Shown here in pieces: positions 1-9,282 of a DNA stretch of 64,000 nucleotides. Numbering within the stretch: the first letter of the stretch is position 1; the number at the start of each line of letters is the position of its first letter. The stretch is from Symbiodinium natans (Eukaryota > Sar > Dinophyceae > Suessiales > Symbiodiniaceae). The stretch spans positions 124,001 through 188,000 of the forward strand of contig CAJNDS010002609.1 of assembly GCA_905221605.1 (NCBI GenBank). Reading direction: 5' to 3'. The translations under genes and the position numbers were made by a program. Below the pieces are notes generated by a model, which saw nothing but the letters and a program-made list of their open reading frames with translations, searched no databases and was not told where the DNA came from.

Positions 1-3000
1 GGTACACGGGGAAGCTATGTGGACATAGATCTGGGGCGGTTTCCTACTCAACAGACACAGCAAGACCTCTCCTAGAAACATTTGAGTACTCTTGCTTAAG
101 AAGTCTTCTTTCTCAGTTATGCCTATATATGCTACTCGGTCACGAGCACACGCTCGGCACAACGCACTGTCCGTTGAACAAAACACCTCGATCACAAGCA
201 GAGGAACAGATCCCAACGCAAGGTCTCTTGCCACTGGCTCGTACTTCGCCAGGTTTGTCGGGATTTTCTCAAGCTTTTCACATACTTCTTCAAGTTCTTC
301 CATTCGTTCACGAAGGTGTTCAGGAACTACAAGACCCTGAAGGTCTTCTTCACACACTCTTTCCAGTCCACACGCAACCAGCAAATGCTCAAGCAACAAC
401 TCCTCAGGAGATTTCGTCAGTCCATCGGCTGGATTCCGTTCTCCACTGATGAAGCTTAGAATCAGCCTTTCCAGGTGGACTAGCTCTTGAAGATAGCGAT
501 GACGAAGCTCCAGGTGCCGAACACGGCGTAACAACCCCGTCATTTTGCTAATCGACAAAGCGGCTTCCGAATCCGAAGCCAGGTGAATCGGAAACTCACC
601 GGTCTCTCCTTTGGGCATTCCATACAGGAGCGTTTCCATGAGCAAAGACAAGTACACCGACTCTTTGGCTGCCTCAGTCAGGGCTGCCAATTCGGCCTCC
701 GCCGAACTCAACGCGGTCACCGACTGTTTCCGCGAGAAAGTTTTGATCATGATGCCATGCCACTTCACGATAGCACCAGACACAGAGCAAATGTTCCATG
801 ACGCATCCACAAAGCCAGAGAGCCTGGTTTCCGAAGCGCAGCAAGGATACTCCAACGCTTCTGCCGAAAATCGCTGAAGGTACTCAGGCAAAGCCATCAC
901 CCAGCGAACCACGCGTCTCAAGCAAGCTTCTGCCTGGCTATCTGGGTCACTCTGATACCGGCCCAGAAATCCTACCGGGTAGGACAAATGCGGCAACGTC
1001 AGGCTTGCCCACATCAACTTACCAAGCACACGTCTATAGCGTTCATACGCCTCAGTGCTGATAGGTGTTCCAGCCTCCTTCTTCCGGTACTCCCTCTCGA
1101 GGTTTCCCAGCACTGGTTTCACACCTTTTCCGCTAATGCCAAACTCTTCTCCAAGCGACTTCAAGTACCCCGGCTTCAGGCCAAAGAACACAGGCCCGTG
1201 CTCAGTGGTTCGGGCGATCACTCGACCCAAGAACTCGAGCTGCCCAGTCTTGCCAGGTTCTAGAAGCCCTGTCTGCTTCATTTTATAGATCTTCGCTAGC
1301 TTAGCGTACAGATCCTTGGCAACTGGCGGATTCTGGGAAAAGATGATGAGATCGTCAACATACACTAACACTAAGGTCAGCGCACCATCCTTCTCAAGCC
1401 GGTGATGCACAGTAGGGTCGGCAGTCTCACCAAACCCAAATTGCTTACGCAGCGTGCTGGTAAACTCTAGGTACCAGCTCAGTGGTCCTACTCTCAAGCC
1501 ATTCATGGCTTTGTGTAGCTGCGCAAACAGCGGCTTGTTCTCCTCATCATACATCCCATTCGGAAACCGGATACACTCTACTCCCTGCACAGGCGCTTGC
1601 ATGAAGGCAACGCTCACATCTGCTGACAACAAGGTGCCACCTCTGACAGCATGAATAGCAAGGACACCCCTCAAGGCTTCCAAAGACGTGGTGGGGGAAT
1701 ATATCCCATCAGCTAGAGGATTGGATCCAAATGCATAGTCTCTCACAACAAGACGAGCACGAACTCGTTCAGGGTTCGTGGCCGACGGTTTCGAAGTCAG
1801 AACCCACCTAGTCGTATGGATTCTCCGTGTAGCTCGTTTACGGGCCTCAGCTTCTCCTATAATCGTAGCTACACCAAAAGCATCAAGTTCTGAGAGCTCG
1901 AGTCTCATACCTTCTTCAAGATGCTTACGAGGCAAAACCTTGCCAGAAACTTCGCAAACCGCATTGTCCGGGACATGGACCCAAATCTTCTTTCCACCAA
2001 ACTTCATACGGAACCACTCTTTGACATTATCTCCCTTACGGATTTTTGTCGTTACTCTCAAGTCAGGCCCATCAAAGAGTTGCCTAAGGCCATGCTCATA
2101 GAGCCACGTCAGGCCCTCTTCCATGGCATCGTCTTCTCCTGGATCCATAGGGGCGTCGAGGTCCTCAAGACCTACGCCTCCGGGAGGCTCAACCTCCATG
2201 CCTGTTTCTTCAGGCACGTCCGAAAAATCCGGAGAATACCCATCCAACTCTCCTTCTTCTTCCATTGCTTCAGGGCCCTCAAGAGCAGGTGGTTCGGTGC
2301 GTTCAACAGGAAACTCAAGACTTCCTTCAGGGATATTTGGGGAATCAAGCGGCGGACTCGGACCATCGATTGGAACATCGAACTTGATGGGTCTTTCAGG
2401 GTCTTCCTTATTACCTCGAAGGTCACGCAAAGCAGCTTTGTCAAACTCCACTGGATCTTTGGCACGAAAAGAGCTGAAGATTTCCAAACGAGGGGGCTTT
2501 CCAATACCTATTGGAACAAAGACCCGAATCCCGGATCCATTAGCACCGTGAGGTCCTACATAGAGTGCCCTCACCAAGCGCTTTCCGCGGTGCTCTGGGT
2601 AGTCCTTCTGAGGCTTCCCAAAACCCACAACCCCAAACTCACAGCTCTTCACTGGCTGAACTGTCGACCCACGCAGTCTCTCCAACGGCGTGCTGTGTTC
2701 CTTGGACACATGAAACAAGTTATGCATCCTCACAGAGTACCTCATGGCCTCAACAAACAGATGGCTCCCTAGAGGCAACTTTTCACCTACACGCTCTTCT
2801 AAGCCCAGCCAAACAGACCAGAACGCTTCTTTCACGAGGCAAACATGGCGTTCAACGATGCCCTTCGCTTGAGGTCTGTTTATCGCGAACGGGACCCAGT
2901 GCATTGACCTCCCCCCGAATGTCCGGTGTTTCGCTGCATTGCGGAAAACACTCTCGAGGAGATTTTCTTGGTCCCCGTGGACAACAATGTCCAATCCACT

Positions 3001-5442
3001 CAATCCCATTTCCGTAAAGGCTTTGCAAACCGATACAGCGGGCACTTCATCCTCAGGTCCTAAGACCACGGTATGTATGTACCCCGACACCACATGAACC
3101 ATGAGAAGGAAACGAACATTCTTTCCGAAAAATCCAAAGTCGACTTGCAACTCTCCGGGTCCGTGGTGGTGTTTCATGTGCTTCCTACGAGCCGGCACTC
3201 TCCCTCTAGCGCTTTGACATGTGTCACAGCAACTAAGATAAGGTTGGTGGCCCTTATTTCGGTGCGCCTTCAGCCGCTCCGAGGTCAAATAGACCGGAAC
3301 CTCAGGATCCAGAGCATCGCTCACCACCTCCGGGGAACTCAGGGCACCCGGTTCACCTGAGGGAACATTCTCCACACGGGGTTTCTTTCGAACATCGGAG
3401 GGCCTAGGGGGTTCACTTCCGCTGGGTTTCGCAAGTTCAGCTTCCAACGGATCAGGAATCAACTCTTCCTCCGACTCCGAATTCACAACAACCGGGGTCG
3501 GCAAACCAGCAAGCATACGCAGGGCCTCAGAACGTGCCACGGCCTTCTTTTGCTCGGACCCCCGCAGGGACCCAAGCCCACACAAGGCCCACTTCTTCAA
3601 GGCACGCCAACGTTTCATCATTGGCCCTTTTGCTTCCTCGCCCGTAGGCTCAGCTTTCAACTCACAAGCAAGCACGCCACGCAAAAACAACAGGCGGCGC
3701 ACAACACTCCAAGACCTACGTGGCACACGTCCTACCAAAGTTACACGCACAAACTTCAGCCTACTCCTACGGCGCACACTCAAAAGCTTCACGCACCTAC
3801 GCAGCCAACCTCTGAAAACCAAACCCAGAACCAACCCTAAAGCCAAGGCACTGCTTCCTTTCCATGAAGACCTGGGCACAGAGGGACAGTGTGCAGACCC
3901 ATTCGCGGCAGGCAGGCTGCACTCACAGTCACCTACCAAGCACTCAAACGCTCCTACCCTACCTCCTAATGCACACAGCCAGTCTCCTACTGCAAACAGC
4001 AGGGCTTTCAGACCTACTCCTACCAATTTTGTGCATTGCGGCGAAGATCGGAGCAACTCATGCCCGGCTTTTAGGCCCTCAGGGCCCATACCCAAGCATA
4101 TCAATCCATCTCGGAGCCAGAGTCTCCCACATCCGAATTGTCCATAGGTGGGTTTGGAACCACCATACTCGTCTCTGCCGGCGGGGTCAAAGGAGAAGCG
4201 CTCCCCGGACTTCCAATGCCACCGACCATTGGCTCCATTGGGACCTCGGAACTCACGTCCATAGGGGTCCCAGGGGCACCGAATGCCTCCACGGGCGTCA
4301 TCGGCGTCTCGACCTCCATTGGAACCTCGCCCGCAAGCTCCCTCAATGTATCTGGGTGCGGTGTCGATGGAGGAGGTAGAGGAGGCGGAGGTATAGGCAG
4401 GCTTGCTTCCATAGGCGTGCCTGGTGCCCAAGATGGAGGAGGTAGAGGAGGCGGAGTTAGAGGCATGCCTGCTTCCATAGGCGTGCCTGGTGCCGAAGAT
4501 GGAGCATAGGAAAAGACGGACGGCGTAAGCGGGGAAGGAGGGCTGAACGGCAAGAAAGCCGGAGGCCCTGGTGGAAAAGCGGGGCCCGTCGACGATGATG
4601 GAGCCACCTCGGCTGTTGCAGCTCTCTTCATGTCGGCATGCAATCGAATCATTGCCTCGGCTTTTGCACGCGCTTGGTTGAGCAAAGCCCACCCCGAAGG
4701 AGGTGGAGCTGGGGCACTTTTGTGAAGAGGCGGTGCCGTGCCACCCGACGCGGATGGTGCAACATCCGGTATTATAGTTGGCGGTTGAGCAGCCAAAGTC
4801 ACCCGGCGGTTGCTCTGGACGAGCACGTCCGCCAAAAGTGCTTGCTAGCCCTGCCTCGAACAACTGGTATTGAGCAGGATGGCACCGCAACTCTCGAATC
4901 GCCTCCAGGTACAGAAGGAATTTCTTCAAGGTGAGCTGGATGCCAACCTGATTGTTGCGCCAGTACCCCCTTTGCTCGCATGGAAGGTGCGGTTGCGGTT
5001 GGCGGATGGTAGCACTCACATCGGCAACTACCACCCCCATGGTGGTCAAAACATAGCCATACCTTGCATACTCGGCACGACGGTCGTGCTCCTCGACGAG
5101 GGTGTCCGTCAAAACCGACTGGTCCACCGTCGGAGCAGCAATGGCTCGCAGCTCGGCAATGAGCATAGGTTGCTTCACCGGAATGCCGTTGATCACCAAC
5201 TCCTGTGTCTCCAACTCCCCAAGGCAGGCTGGAATCCCCAACAGCCGTTCGACCGAGCCAGGGGTCGAGGTAAAAAGGTCGATGTTTTGGAGAAGCTGCC
5301 TCGAAAGAGACAGCTGACCTTCCTCCTCGAAACGGTGCGCAAGACGAGCAATCATGCTCGTCGAAAAGGCTTCCACCTGGGCCACACTCCCACTTTGGGA
5401 GTTCACAAGACAGAGCGGAGGCGAGGCTTCCGGAAGCTCCAT
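1..5442 (-). CDS. pol: copia Pol: integrase, reverse transcriptase, RNase H (partial, runs off the left edge)
   Basis: One minus frame is open from an ATG at 5,442 to the edge, at least 1,814 codons. Residues 1-214 form an unrecognised helical-looking module. Residues 215 to about 520 are low-complexity and may not be used in this frame. An HHCC zinc site (HRNKGH...CCDTC) lies near residues 735-755. The integrase triad is D768 (QVDFGF), D824 (HGDQE) and E864 (IVERHV), with 39 residues between the last two. The RT active site YVDDLII has Asp1363 and Asp1364. RNase H follows with LASDSEAALS and ends with the copia-type GERNPADGLTK near residue 1,670. The enzymes would copy element RNA to cDNA and insert it in the nucleus. 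I read these residues by translating the printed strand. The ORF overlaps the end of the Gag-protease frame, so it may be reached by frameshift or splicing. Confidence 0.85.
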   Translation of the reverse strand, partial: MELPEASPPLCLVNSQSGSVAQVEAFSTSMIARLAHRFEEEGQLSLSRQLLQNIDLFTSTPGSVERLLGIPACLGELETQELVINGIPVKQPMLIAELRAIAAPTVDQSVLTDTLVEEHDRRAEYARYGYVLTTMGVVVADVSATIRQPQPHLPCEQRGYWRNNQVGIQLTLKKFLLYLEAIRELRCHPAQYQLFEAGLASTFGGRARPEQPPGDFGCSTANYNTGCCTIRVGWHGTASSQKCPSSTSFGVGFAQPSACKSRGNDSIACRHEESCNSRGGSIIVDGPRFSTRASGFLAVQPSFPAYAVRLFLCSIFGTRHAYGSRHASNSASSTSSILGTRHAYGSKPAYTSASSTSSIDTAPRYIEGACGRGSNGGRDADDARGGIRCPWDPYGREFRGPNGANGRWHWKSGERFSFDPAGRDEYGGSKPTYGQFGCGRLWLRDGLICLGMGPEGLKAGHELLRSSPQCTKLVGVGLKALLFAVGDWLCALGGRVGAFECLVGDCECSLPAANGSAHCPSVPRSSWKGSSALALGLVLGLVFRGWLRRCVKLLSVRRRSRLKFVRVTLVGRVPRRSWSVVRRLLFLRGVLACELKAEPTGEEAKGPMMKRWRALKKWALCGLGSLRGSEQKKAVARSEALRMLAGLPTPVVVNSESEEELIPDPLEAELAKPSGSEPPRPSDVRKKPRVENVPSGEPGALSSPEVVSDALDPEVPVYLTSERLKAHRNKGHQPYLSCCDTCQSARGRVPARRKHMKHHHGPGELQVDFGFFGKNVRFLLMVHVVSGYIHTVVLGPEDEVPAVSVCKAFTEMGLSGLDIVVHGDQENLLESVFRNAAKHRTFGGRSMHWVPFAINRPQAKGIVERHVCLVKEAFWSVWLGLEERVGEKLPLGSHLFVEAMRYSVRMHNLFHVSKEHSTPLERLRGSTVQPVKSCEFGVVGFGKPQKDYPEHRGKRLVRALYVGPHGANGSGIRVFVPIGIGKPPRLEIFSSFRAKDPVEFDKAALRDLRGNKEDPERPIKFDVPIDGPSPPLDSPNIPEGSLEFPVERTEPPALEGPEAMEEEGELDGYSPDFSDVPEETGMEVEPPGGVGLEDLDAPMDPGEDDAMEEGLTWLYEHGLRQLFDGPDLRVTTKIRKGDNVKEWFRMKFGGKKIWVHVPDNAVCEVSGKVLPRKHLEEGMRLELSELDAFGVATIIGEAEARKRATRRIHTTRWVLTSKPSATNPERVRARLVVRDYAFGSNPLADGIYSPTTSLEALRGVLAIHAVRGGTLLSADVSVAFMQAPVQGVECIRFPNGMYDEENKPLFAQLHKAMNGLRVGPLSWYLEFTSTLRKQFGFGETADPTVHHRLEKDGALTLVLVYVDDLIIFSQNPPVAKDLYAKLAKIYKMKQTGLLEPGKTGQLEFLGRVIARTTEHGPVFFGLKPGYLKSLGEEFGISGKGVKPVLGNLEREYRKKEAGTPISTEAYERYRRVLGKLMWASLTLPHLSYPVGFLGRYQSDPDSQAEACLRRVVRWVMALPEYLQRFSAEALEYPCCASETRLSGFVDASWNICSVSGAIVKWHGIMIKTFSRKQSVTALSSAEAELAALTEAAKESVYLSLLMETLLYGMPKGETGEFPIHLASDSEAALSISKMTGLLRRVRHLELRHRYLQELVHLERLILSFISGERNPADGLTKSPEELLLEHLLVACGLERVCEEDLQGLVVPEHLRERMEELEEVCEKLEKIPTNLAKYEPVARDLALGSVPLLVIEVFCSTDSALCRACARDRVAYIGITEKEDFLSKSTQMFLGEVLLCLLSRKPPQIYVHIASPCT
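4101..4835 (-). CDS. Proline-rich ORF inside the copia element (doubtful)
   Basis: This 244-residue frame, beginning with a TTG, overlaps both the end of the Gag-protease frame and the pol frame. It is rich in Pro, Ala and Ser and has two near-identical PGTPMEA...PPPLPPPS blocks, encoded by a short GGAGGTAGAGGAGGCGG-type repeat. An acidic tail closes it. It could be the true frame of a linker between the module at 4,800-5,440 and the integrase, since pol in the other frame looks unnatural here. It could equally be an artefact of GC-rich repeats. No family is recognised. Confidence 0.35.
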   Translation of the reverse strand: MADVLVQSNRRVTLAAQPPTIIPDVAPSASGGTAPPLHKSAPAPPPSGWALLNQARAKAEAMIRLHADMKRAATAEVAPSSSTGPAFPPGPPAFLPFSPPSPLTPSVFSYAPSSAPGTPMEAGMPLTPPPLPPPSWAPGTPMEASLPIPPPPLPPPSTPHPDTLRELAGEVPMEVETPMTPVEAFGAPGTPMDVSSEVPMEPMVGGIGSPGSASPLTPPAETSMVVPNPPMDNSDVGDSGSEMD

Positions 5443-7555
5443 CCTTTACAAGGTCCCTTACAAAGGCTCCAGGCTTTGAGCAAAACACTCCTAGAGCACA
5501 CAACACCAGCAATGCTTTCAGAAACACTCCTGGCCAACGCAAGCTCCGAAAGGCACACTTCCTCTCTTCACTCTGTCCCAACAAACACTCAGGCACACAA
5601 GCGCTGGGGTGCAAGTCACTCCTACGTCCTACACGCAAGACACTCCTACTCCTAATGCAAACACTCTGAGGCTGGAGCGGCACAGGCCCTACCCCTACGC
5701 ACTCAAAACCCTTGTCTCCACAGCGTGTGTCCCTACTGGTTTGCTTCTCCAAAGACGTGTTGCTTGCAGACTTAAGCAAAACAGCTGCGGCGGAACATAA
5801 AGCTTCAGCACAACATGCAGAGGGTGGGGTTTCCAGGTCTACTCCTACTTTTGCAACTGCAGCATGCTCACATCCACTCAAACGCTCCTGTAAAACATGC
5901 TCATGCAGCTCGTGTTCCCCCACATGTTGCTTCACTGAAAATGCTCGCAGCAAAAACTTAAAAGGTGTCACCTCCAATGCTCTTCCTACGTTGGGCGGTG
6001 CCTTCTTCTGCACCTTATCCACTTCCATCGCGTCGTCGTTCGGGCTCCACCCCGGCTTGGGTGAGTCCCCTTTGCTTCTTCTTCCTTTCGGCTTTGCCTT
6101 GGTAGGGCCAATCTCCTTAGCCAACGCCCACCAGCTCCTGGCTTCACGAACCAAAGGCACCCACATCGAGGAACCTCGTTCCGTCTGCTTCACCAAGCAG
6201 CTTGCTCCACGCTCTGAGGTGAGCCAGGTACTCCATCCCGAAAGGGATGCTTGCCAAGAACTGACTACGTTGAAACCAATCTTGCAAACCAAGACCTGTT
6301 GAAGCACTACGGGCCCCAACTTCCCAAACTTCACCCGAATGTCAACCAACTTGACACATTCCATGGGCGTATCGCTAGCACTCATGAGCACAGGAAGAGG
6401 TCCCGAATGCTCCTTGACGACTTCGTAAAAACCCAACGCACTCTCTGACAACACGTGGCAGGTGGCTCCACTATCAATGAGCCATGCGAAAGAGCTATTC
6501 CTAGAGGAGGACTGGTTCAGTCTCTCGATCTCTCCGTTCGTCATGGTGAGACGAGGGGGCTCAGCTTCATTGGGCTCATTAGTTCTTGTCCCCGGACCCA
6601 AGCCACTCAGATGATGAGACCGCATTGCCATCACCTGATCAGACTGCTCGTCTTCCACAGCTCGGCCCTTGGGCTTTCCTTTGTTCTTTGGCTTCCCCTT
6701 GGGCTTTCCACCCTTTCCTTTGTCTGTCTTCCCTTTGCCTTTGCCCTTCCCTTTAGGGCTCTTCTCTCGATTCTTGGACCCAGAAGGCTTGCCACCTTTC
6801 GGTTCATCCCTCTTCTTCCCTTTGCCAGAGCTCTTGTCGGGGCACTGCCAACTCATATGGCCTGATTTGCCACAGTTCCAGCAGAGGCCGCGCTCCCCAA
6901 CTGCATTCAGCGAACCAGCATCACACAATCGGGTTTGCTCCTCGTAGAACCGGATGCTTTCAACCAGTTCCTCCCAGCTCCCAGACTTCCCATGCAGGAC
7001 AACGTAATGCCTACACTCTGGGCTGACAGATTGAAGAAGAAGGGTTGAACGATCAGATGCTCCAAGCCTCAGTTCAGGGAACCGATGCAGCTTCTGGTCT
7101 ACCTTCCCAAGCTCGTCCTCAAGGAAGCGGACGCAGTCAAGCGGTCGCTTGTACGAACTCGCCTTCGAAGTTAGGCGAAGGGCTTCATCTCTCACAGCAA
7201 TGGCCTCCATGCGAGAGACAATGCTGAAGGTCTGGTGCATTTGACGCATCACCTCATAACCACAAGCAGCTTGTCCTTGACGCATCGACGTGCTTCTCAC
7301 CAGTTCCATCCCACGTTCGAACTTCTGCAGACTTTGTTGCAGGTAGTAAAACAACCTTGCCGAACGCGATGCTACCGGAACTGCCATGTCAGACTGCTTG
7401 ATCTCACGGTCATGCGTCATTGCCTGGCGTAACTCATTGACATAGTTGTCGTCTATCAACGCCAGCCAGGAAGCAAGCACCTCGCACCACCGATGGTACT
7501 CCTCCAGCTCTCTCACACGCCCTTTTCCCATCGACACATTATCGATGAGCGGCAA
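4799..7555 (-). CDS. gag-pro: copia Gag C-terminal part and aspartic protease
   Basis: The 918-codon frame is already open upstream of the assigned TTG and continues Gag from about 7,640. Residues 1-215 are helical Gag. A CX2CX4HX4C zinc knuckle (CWNCGKSGHMSWQC) lies at about residues 225-238, followed by a Lys/Gly-rich basic stretch. The protease motif WLIDSGATC has its catalytic Asp at about residue 361. The last 200 codons are Cys-rich and read like an off-frame translation of the pol ORF that overlaps them, so the functional product probably leaves this frame near 5,450. Gag coats the RNA and the protease matures the polyprotein. Confidence 0.8.
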   Translation of the reverse strand: MPLIDNVSMGKGRVRELEEYHRWCEVLASWLALIDDNYVNELRQAMTHDREIKQSDMAVPVASRSARLFYYLQQSLQKFERGMELVRSTSMRQGQAACGYEVMRQMHQTFSIVSRMEAIAVRDEALRLTSKASSYKRPLDCVRFLEDELGKVDQKLHRFPELRLGASDRSTLLLQSVSPECRHYVVLHGKSGSWEELVESIRFYEEQTRLCDAGSLNAVGERGLCWNCGKSGHMSWQCPDKSSGKGKKRDEPKGGKPSGSKNREKSPKGKGKGKGKTDKGKGGKPKGKPKNKGKPKGRAVEDEQSDQVMAMRSHHLSGLGPGTRTNEPNEAEPPRLTMTNGEIERLNQSSSRNSSFAWLIDSGATCHVLSESALGFYEVVKEHSGPLPVLMSASDTPMECVKLVDIRVKFGKLGPVVLQQVLVCKIGFNVVSSWQASLSGWSTWLTSERGASCLVKQTERGSSMWVPLVREARSWWALAKEIGPTKAKPKGRRSKGDSPKPGWSPNDDAMEVDKVQKKAPPNVGRALEVTPFKFLLRAFSVKQHVGEHELHEHVLQERLSGCEHAAVAKVGVDLETPPSACCAEALCSAAAVLLKSASNTSLEKQTSRDTRCGDKGFECVGVGPVPLQPQSVCIRSRSVLRVGRRSDLHPSACVPECLLGQSEERKCAFRSLRWPGVFLKALLVLCALGVFCSKPGAFVRDLVKDGASGSLASALSCELPKWECGPGGSLFDEHDCSSCAPFRGGRSAVSFEAASPKHRPFYLDPWLGRTAVGDSSLPWGVGDTGVGDQRHSGEATYAHCRAASHCCSDGGPVGFDGHPRRGARPSCRVCKVWLCFDHHGGGSCRCECYHPPTATAPSMRAKGVLAQQSGWHPAHLEEIPSVPGGDSRVAVPSCSIPVVRGRASKHFWRTCSSRATAG

Positions 7556-7989
7556 TGCTGGCAGATACTTCTCTGCACGGTTACTTCCAACATGCAGGTT
7601 CTGTGATGGCGCCGGTGGAGGAGAAGAAGCCTTTGCCGTAGGACTTCCAGCAGCTCTGCACTTGAAGCACCCCCAAATGGGTTGCTCACAGCTGCAGACA
7701 ATGCTTCCTGCTCACGTCTTCTTCTCTCGTCGGCCTCCATCTTTGCCACCAAAACTTGAAGTGTCTGTTGTTGATTCTGCATCATCATTTGCTGACTCTG
7801 CATCATCTGGACCATCATCTGCTGGAGTTGAGGGTCAAGTCCGACGACCGTGGCGGGTCCTCCCGTTGAAGCAGAAGCTCCAGGGGGTTGTGTTGGCGGT
7901 TGTTGCCCGTCCTGGGCACCACCGGGGCCAAACAAAGCTTCGTCGTCTTCGTCTTCAGGCACAGGGGTCGACAGCCCGGGGTCAGCCAT
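7513..7989 (-). CDS. gag: copia Gag N-terminal part
   Basis: The ATG at 7,989 opens MADPGLSTPVPEDEDDEALFG, an acidic start followed by a Pro/Gly stretch and a Gln/Met-rich coiled-coil segment (QQMMVQMMQSQQMMMQNQQQ). Meaningful sequence ends around 7,640, where the neighbouring frame takes over. The remainder to the stop is Arg/His/Cys-rich and looks non-coding. A one-base frame change therefore separates the Gag start from the rest of Gag. It may be a mutation or a programmed shift. Confidence 0.7.
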   Translation of the reverse strand: MADPGLSTPVPEDEDDEALFGPGGAQDGQQPPTQPPGASASTGGPATVVGLDPQLQQMMVQMMQSQQMMMQNQQQTLQVLVAKMEADERRRREQEALSAAVSNPFGGASSAELLEVLRQRLLLLHRRHHRTCMLEVTVQRSICQHCRSSIMCRWEKGV

Positions 7990-8071
7990 GGGTTTCTACG
8001 AGCGTGCTACACACGCTCCGCTACCATGTGAAAACACAGCAGCAGCGCGCTGAACCCTCTTTTTCTCACAA

Positions 8072-8082
8072 CTTGAGCCAAA
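8072..8082 (-). other. Spliced-leader-like core upstream of copia gag
   Basis: The minus strand reads TTTGGCTCAAG, identical to the 3' end of the conserved dinoflagellate spliced leader. It lies about 83 nt upstream of the gag ATG in the sense direction. An 11-nt match has a chance expectation of roughly 0.03 in both strands of this window. The 5' half of the leader is not conserved here. Confidence 0.5.
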
Positions 8083-9282
8083 GTCATAAGCCGGAGGCTT
8101 CGTCAGTGAAACTCTTTACACACAGGTGAAAACTCTGCTCTGCCACGTGTTCTCCACAGCCACAAAACAAACTCAAAACGTCAGTGGAAGTTCTCGGGAC
8201 CCACCCAACTACACCTCAAGCAAGCAAAAACGTGCACAGTCACTTCTACAGCTTCCAGACACACATCCCTACAACTCAAGCACTTCACACACACAACTCT
8301 GAGCCAGCAGGACAACAAAGTTAACATGTCCTTAGACAGGAACTTTCACATGAACAGAACTGCAACACCTTACGCATGAGTTTGAAGAACACCAGGTTAG
8401 TTTGTGCTCATCCTCTTTTCACAATTTCCAAAAAAAGTAGCATTGCTGTTGTAGCAAGTGCAGCAAGTGTGGAAAGAATATCAGGAGAAGACCTAACTCG
8501 ACTTCTTGGCAATTTAAGCAACAACAGAAGAGCTGGGACCCCGCTTCTAGTTGGAAAGTGACTTCTGCAGCCAGTCCCGCTGCTGCAATAAACTTACAGG
8601 TTGCGTAACAACAACCACAACATTTCATTTTAAGACGCTGTGTGGAATACGTTCCACCTTGGCTGGTTTCAAAGTTGTGTGCCCAGCTGCTTTCCACTCA
8701 CTAGAACCAGCTGTTTCGTCATTCTCGATGCCCGCCAAGGTGCGGACGTACCTCGCACATGCGTAAAAATGGGTTGTGTTGTGGTTGTTTTGGTGGTTGT
8801 TGGGTTGTGTGTTGCGGTTGTTGTTGTGGTTGTTGTGATTGTTGCTTGCGAAGATTTCCCAGTAAACAAAGCGGAAGAGTGCTTCGCATTTTGCTGTTAG
8901 GCGATTTGATAAACCAACGGAACGCTCGCGTTCAGATATATGCTATCCAACCTTACCAAAATTATTGAATGTCGCATATAAAAATATTGCTTAACTGATG
9001 TACAATCCATCTTTGAATCGAAGAACTTACACACAGTACTACACGCCCATTCGGACCTTTGGTGCTGCTTAGACTACAAGCTTTTTGCAGCGGCAGCTGG
9101 GTTGAAGCTGACATCACAGACATGTCTCCACGGCCAGGACGGCTGTTGACAGACGCCCACTTTAATAACAGCCCAGTTATTGCCACCTCCCTATGCGGCT
9201 CTCTTGTCTACAGGCTCCAATTTCGTTAGACCCCACCCACAAACTCACAGATCAACACCCCATGGTTTGTGCTTAGCGAGTT
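8083..9282. other. Leader or LTR of the first copia element, then unassigned sequence
   Basis: No gene is supported. The segment should include the copia 5' LTR, which cannot be delimited without its partner. Positions 8,768-8,850 are a GGTTGTTGTGG-type low-complexity tract, and several short ORFs across it are artefacts of that tract. Confidence 0.4.

Larger units (their letters stand above)
1..8100 (-). mobile_element. Ty1/copia-type LTR retrotransposon, 3' end beyond the window
   Basis: The minus strand reads Gag, zinc knuckle, aspartic protease, DDE integrase, RT and RNase H in that order. The integrase-before-RT order is diagnostic of Ty1/copia. The element enters from the left edge, so its 3' LTR is not visible. 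The 5' LTR should lie above position 8,080, but without its partner its limits cannot be set. Coding is spread over three minus frames with changes near 7,640 and 5,440. The pol part has no stop codon from 5,442 to the edge, which suggests a fairly young copy. Confidence 0.9.

Noticed and set aside
1921-2772. 283-codon plus-strand ORF
   Set aside because: It lies opposite the copia integrase/RT frame and has no domain; the minus strand explains the region.
4870-5655. 261-codon plus-strand ORF
   Set aside because: Shadow of the copia module and Gag-protease frames on the minus strand.
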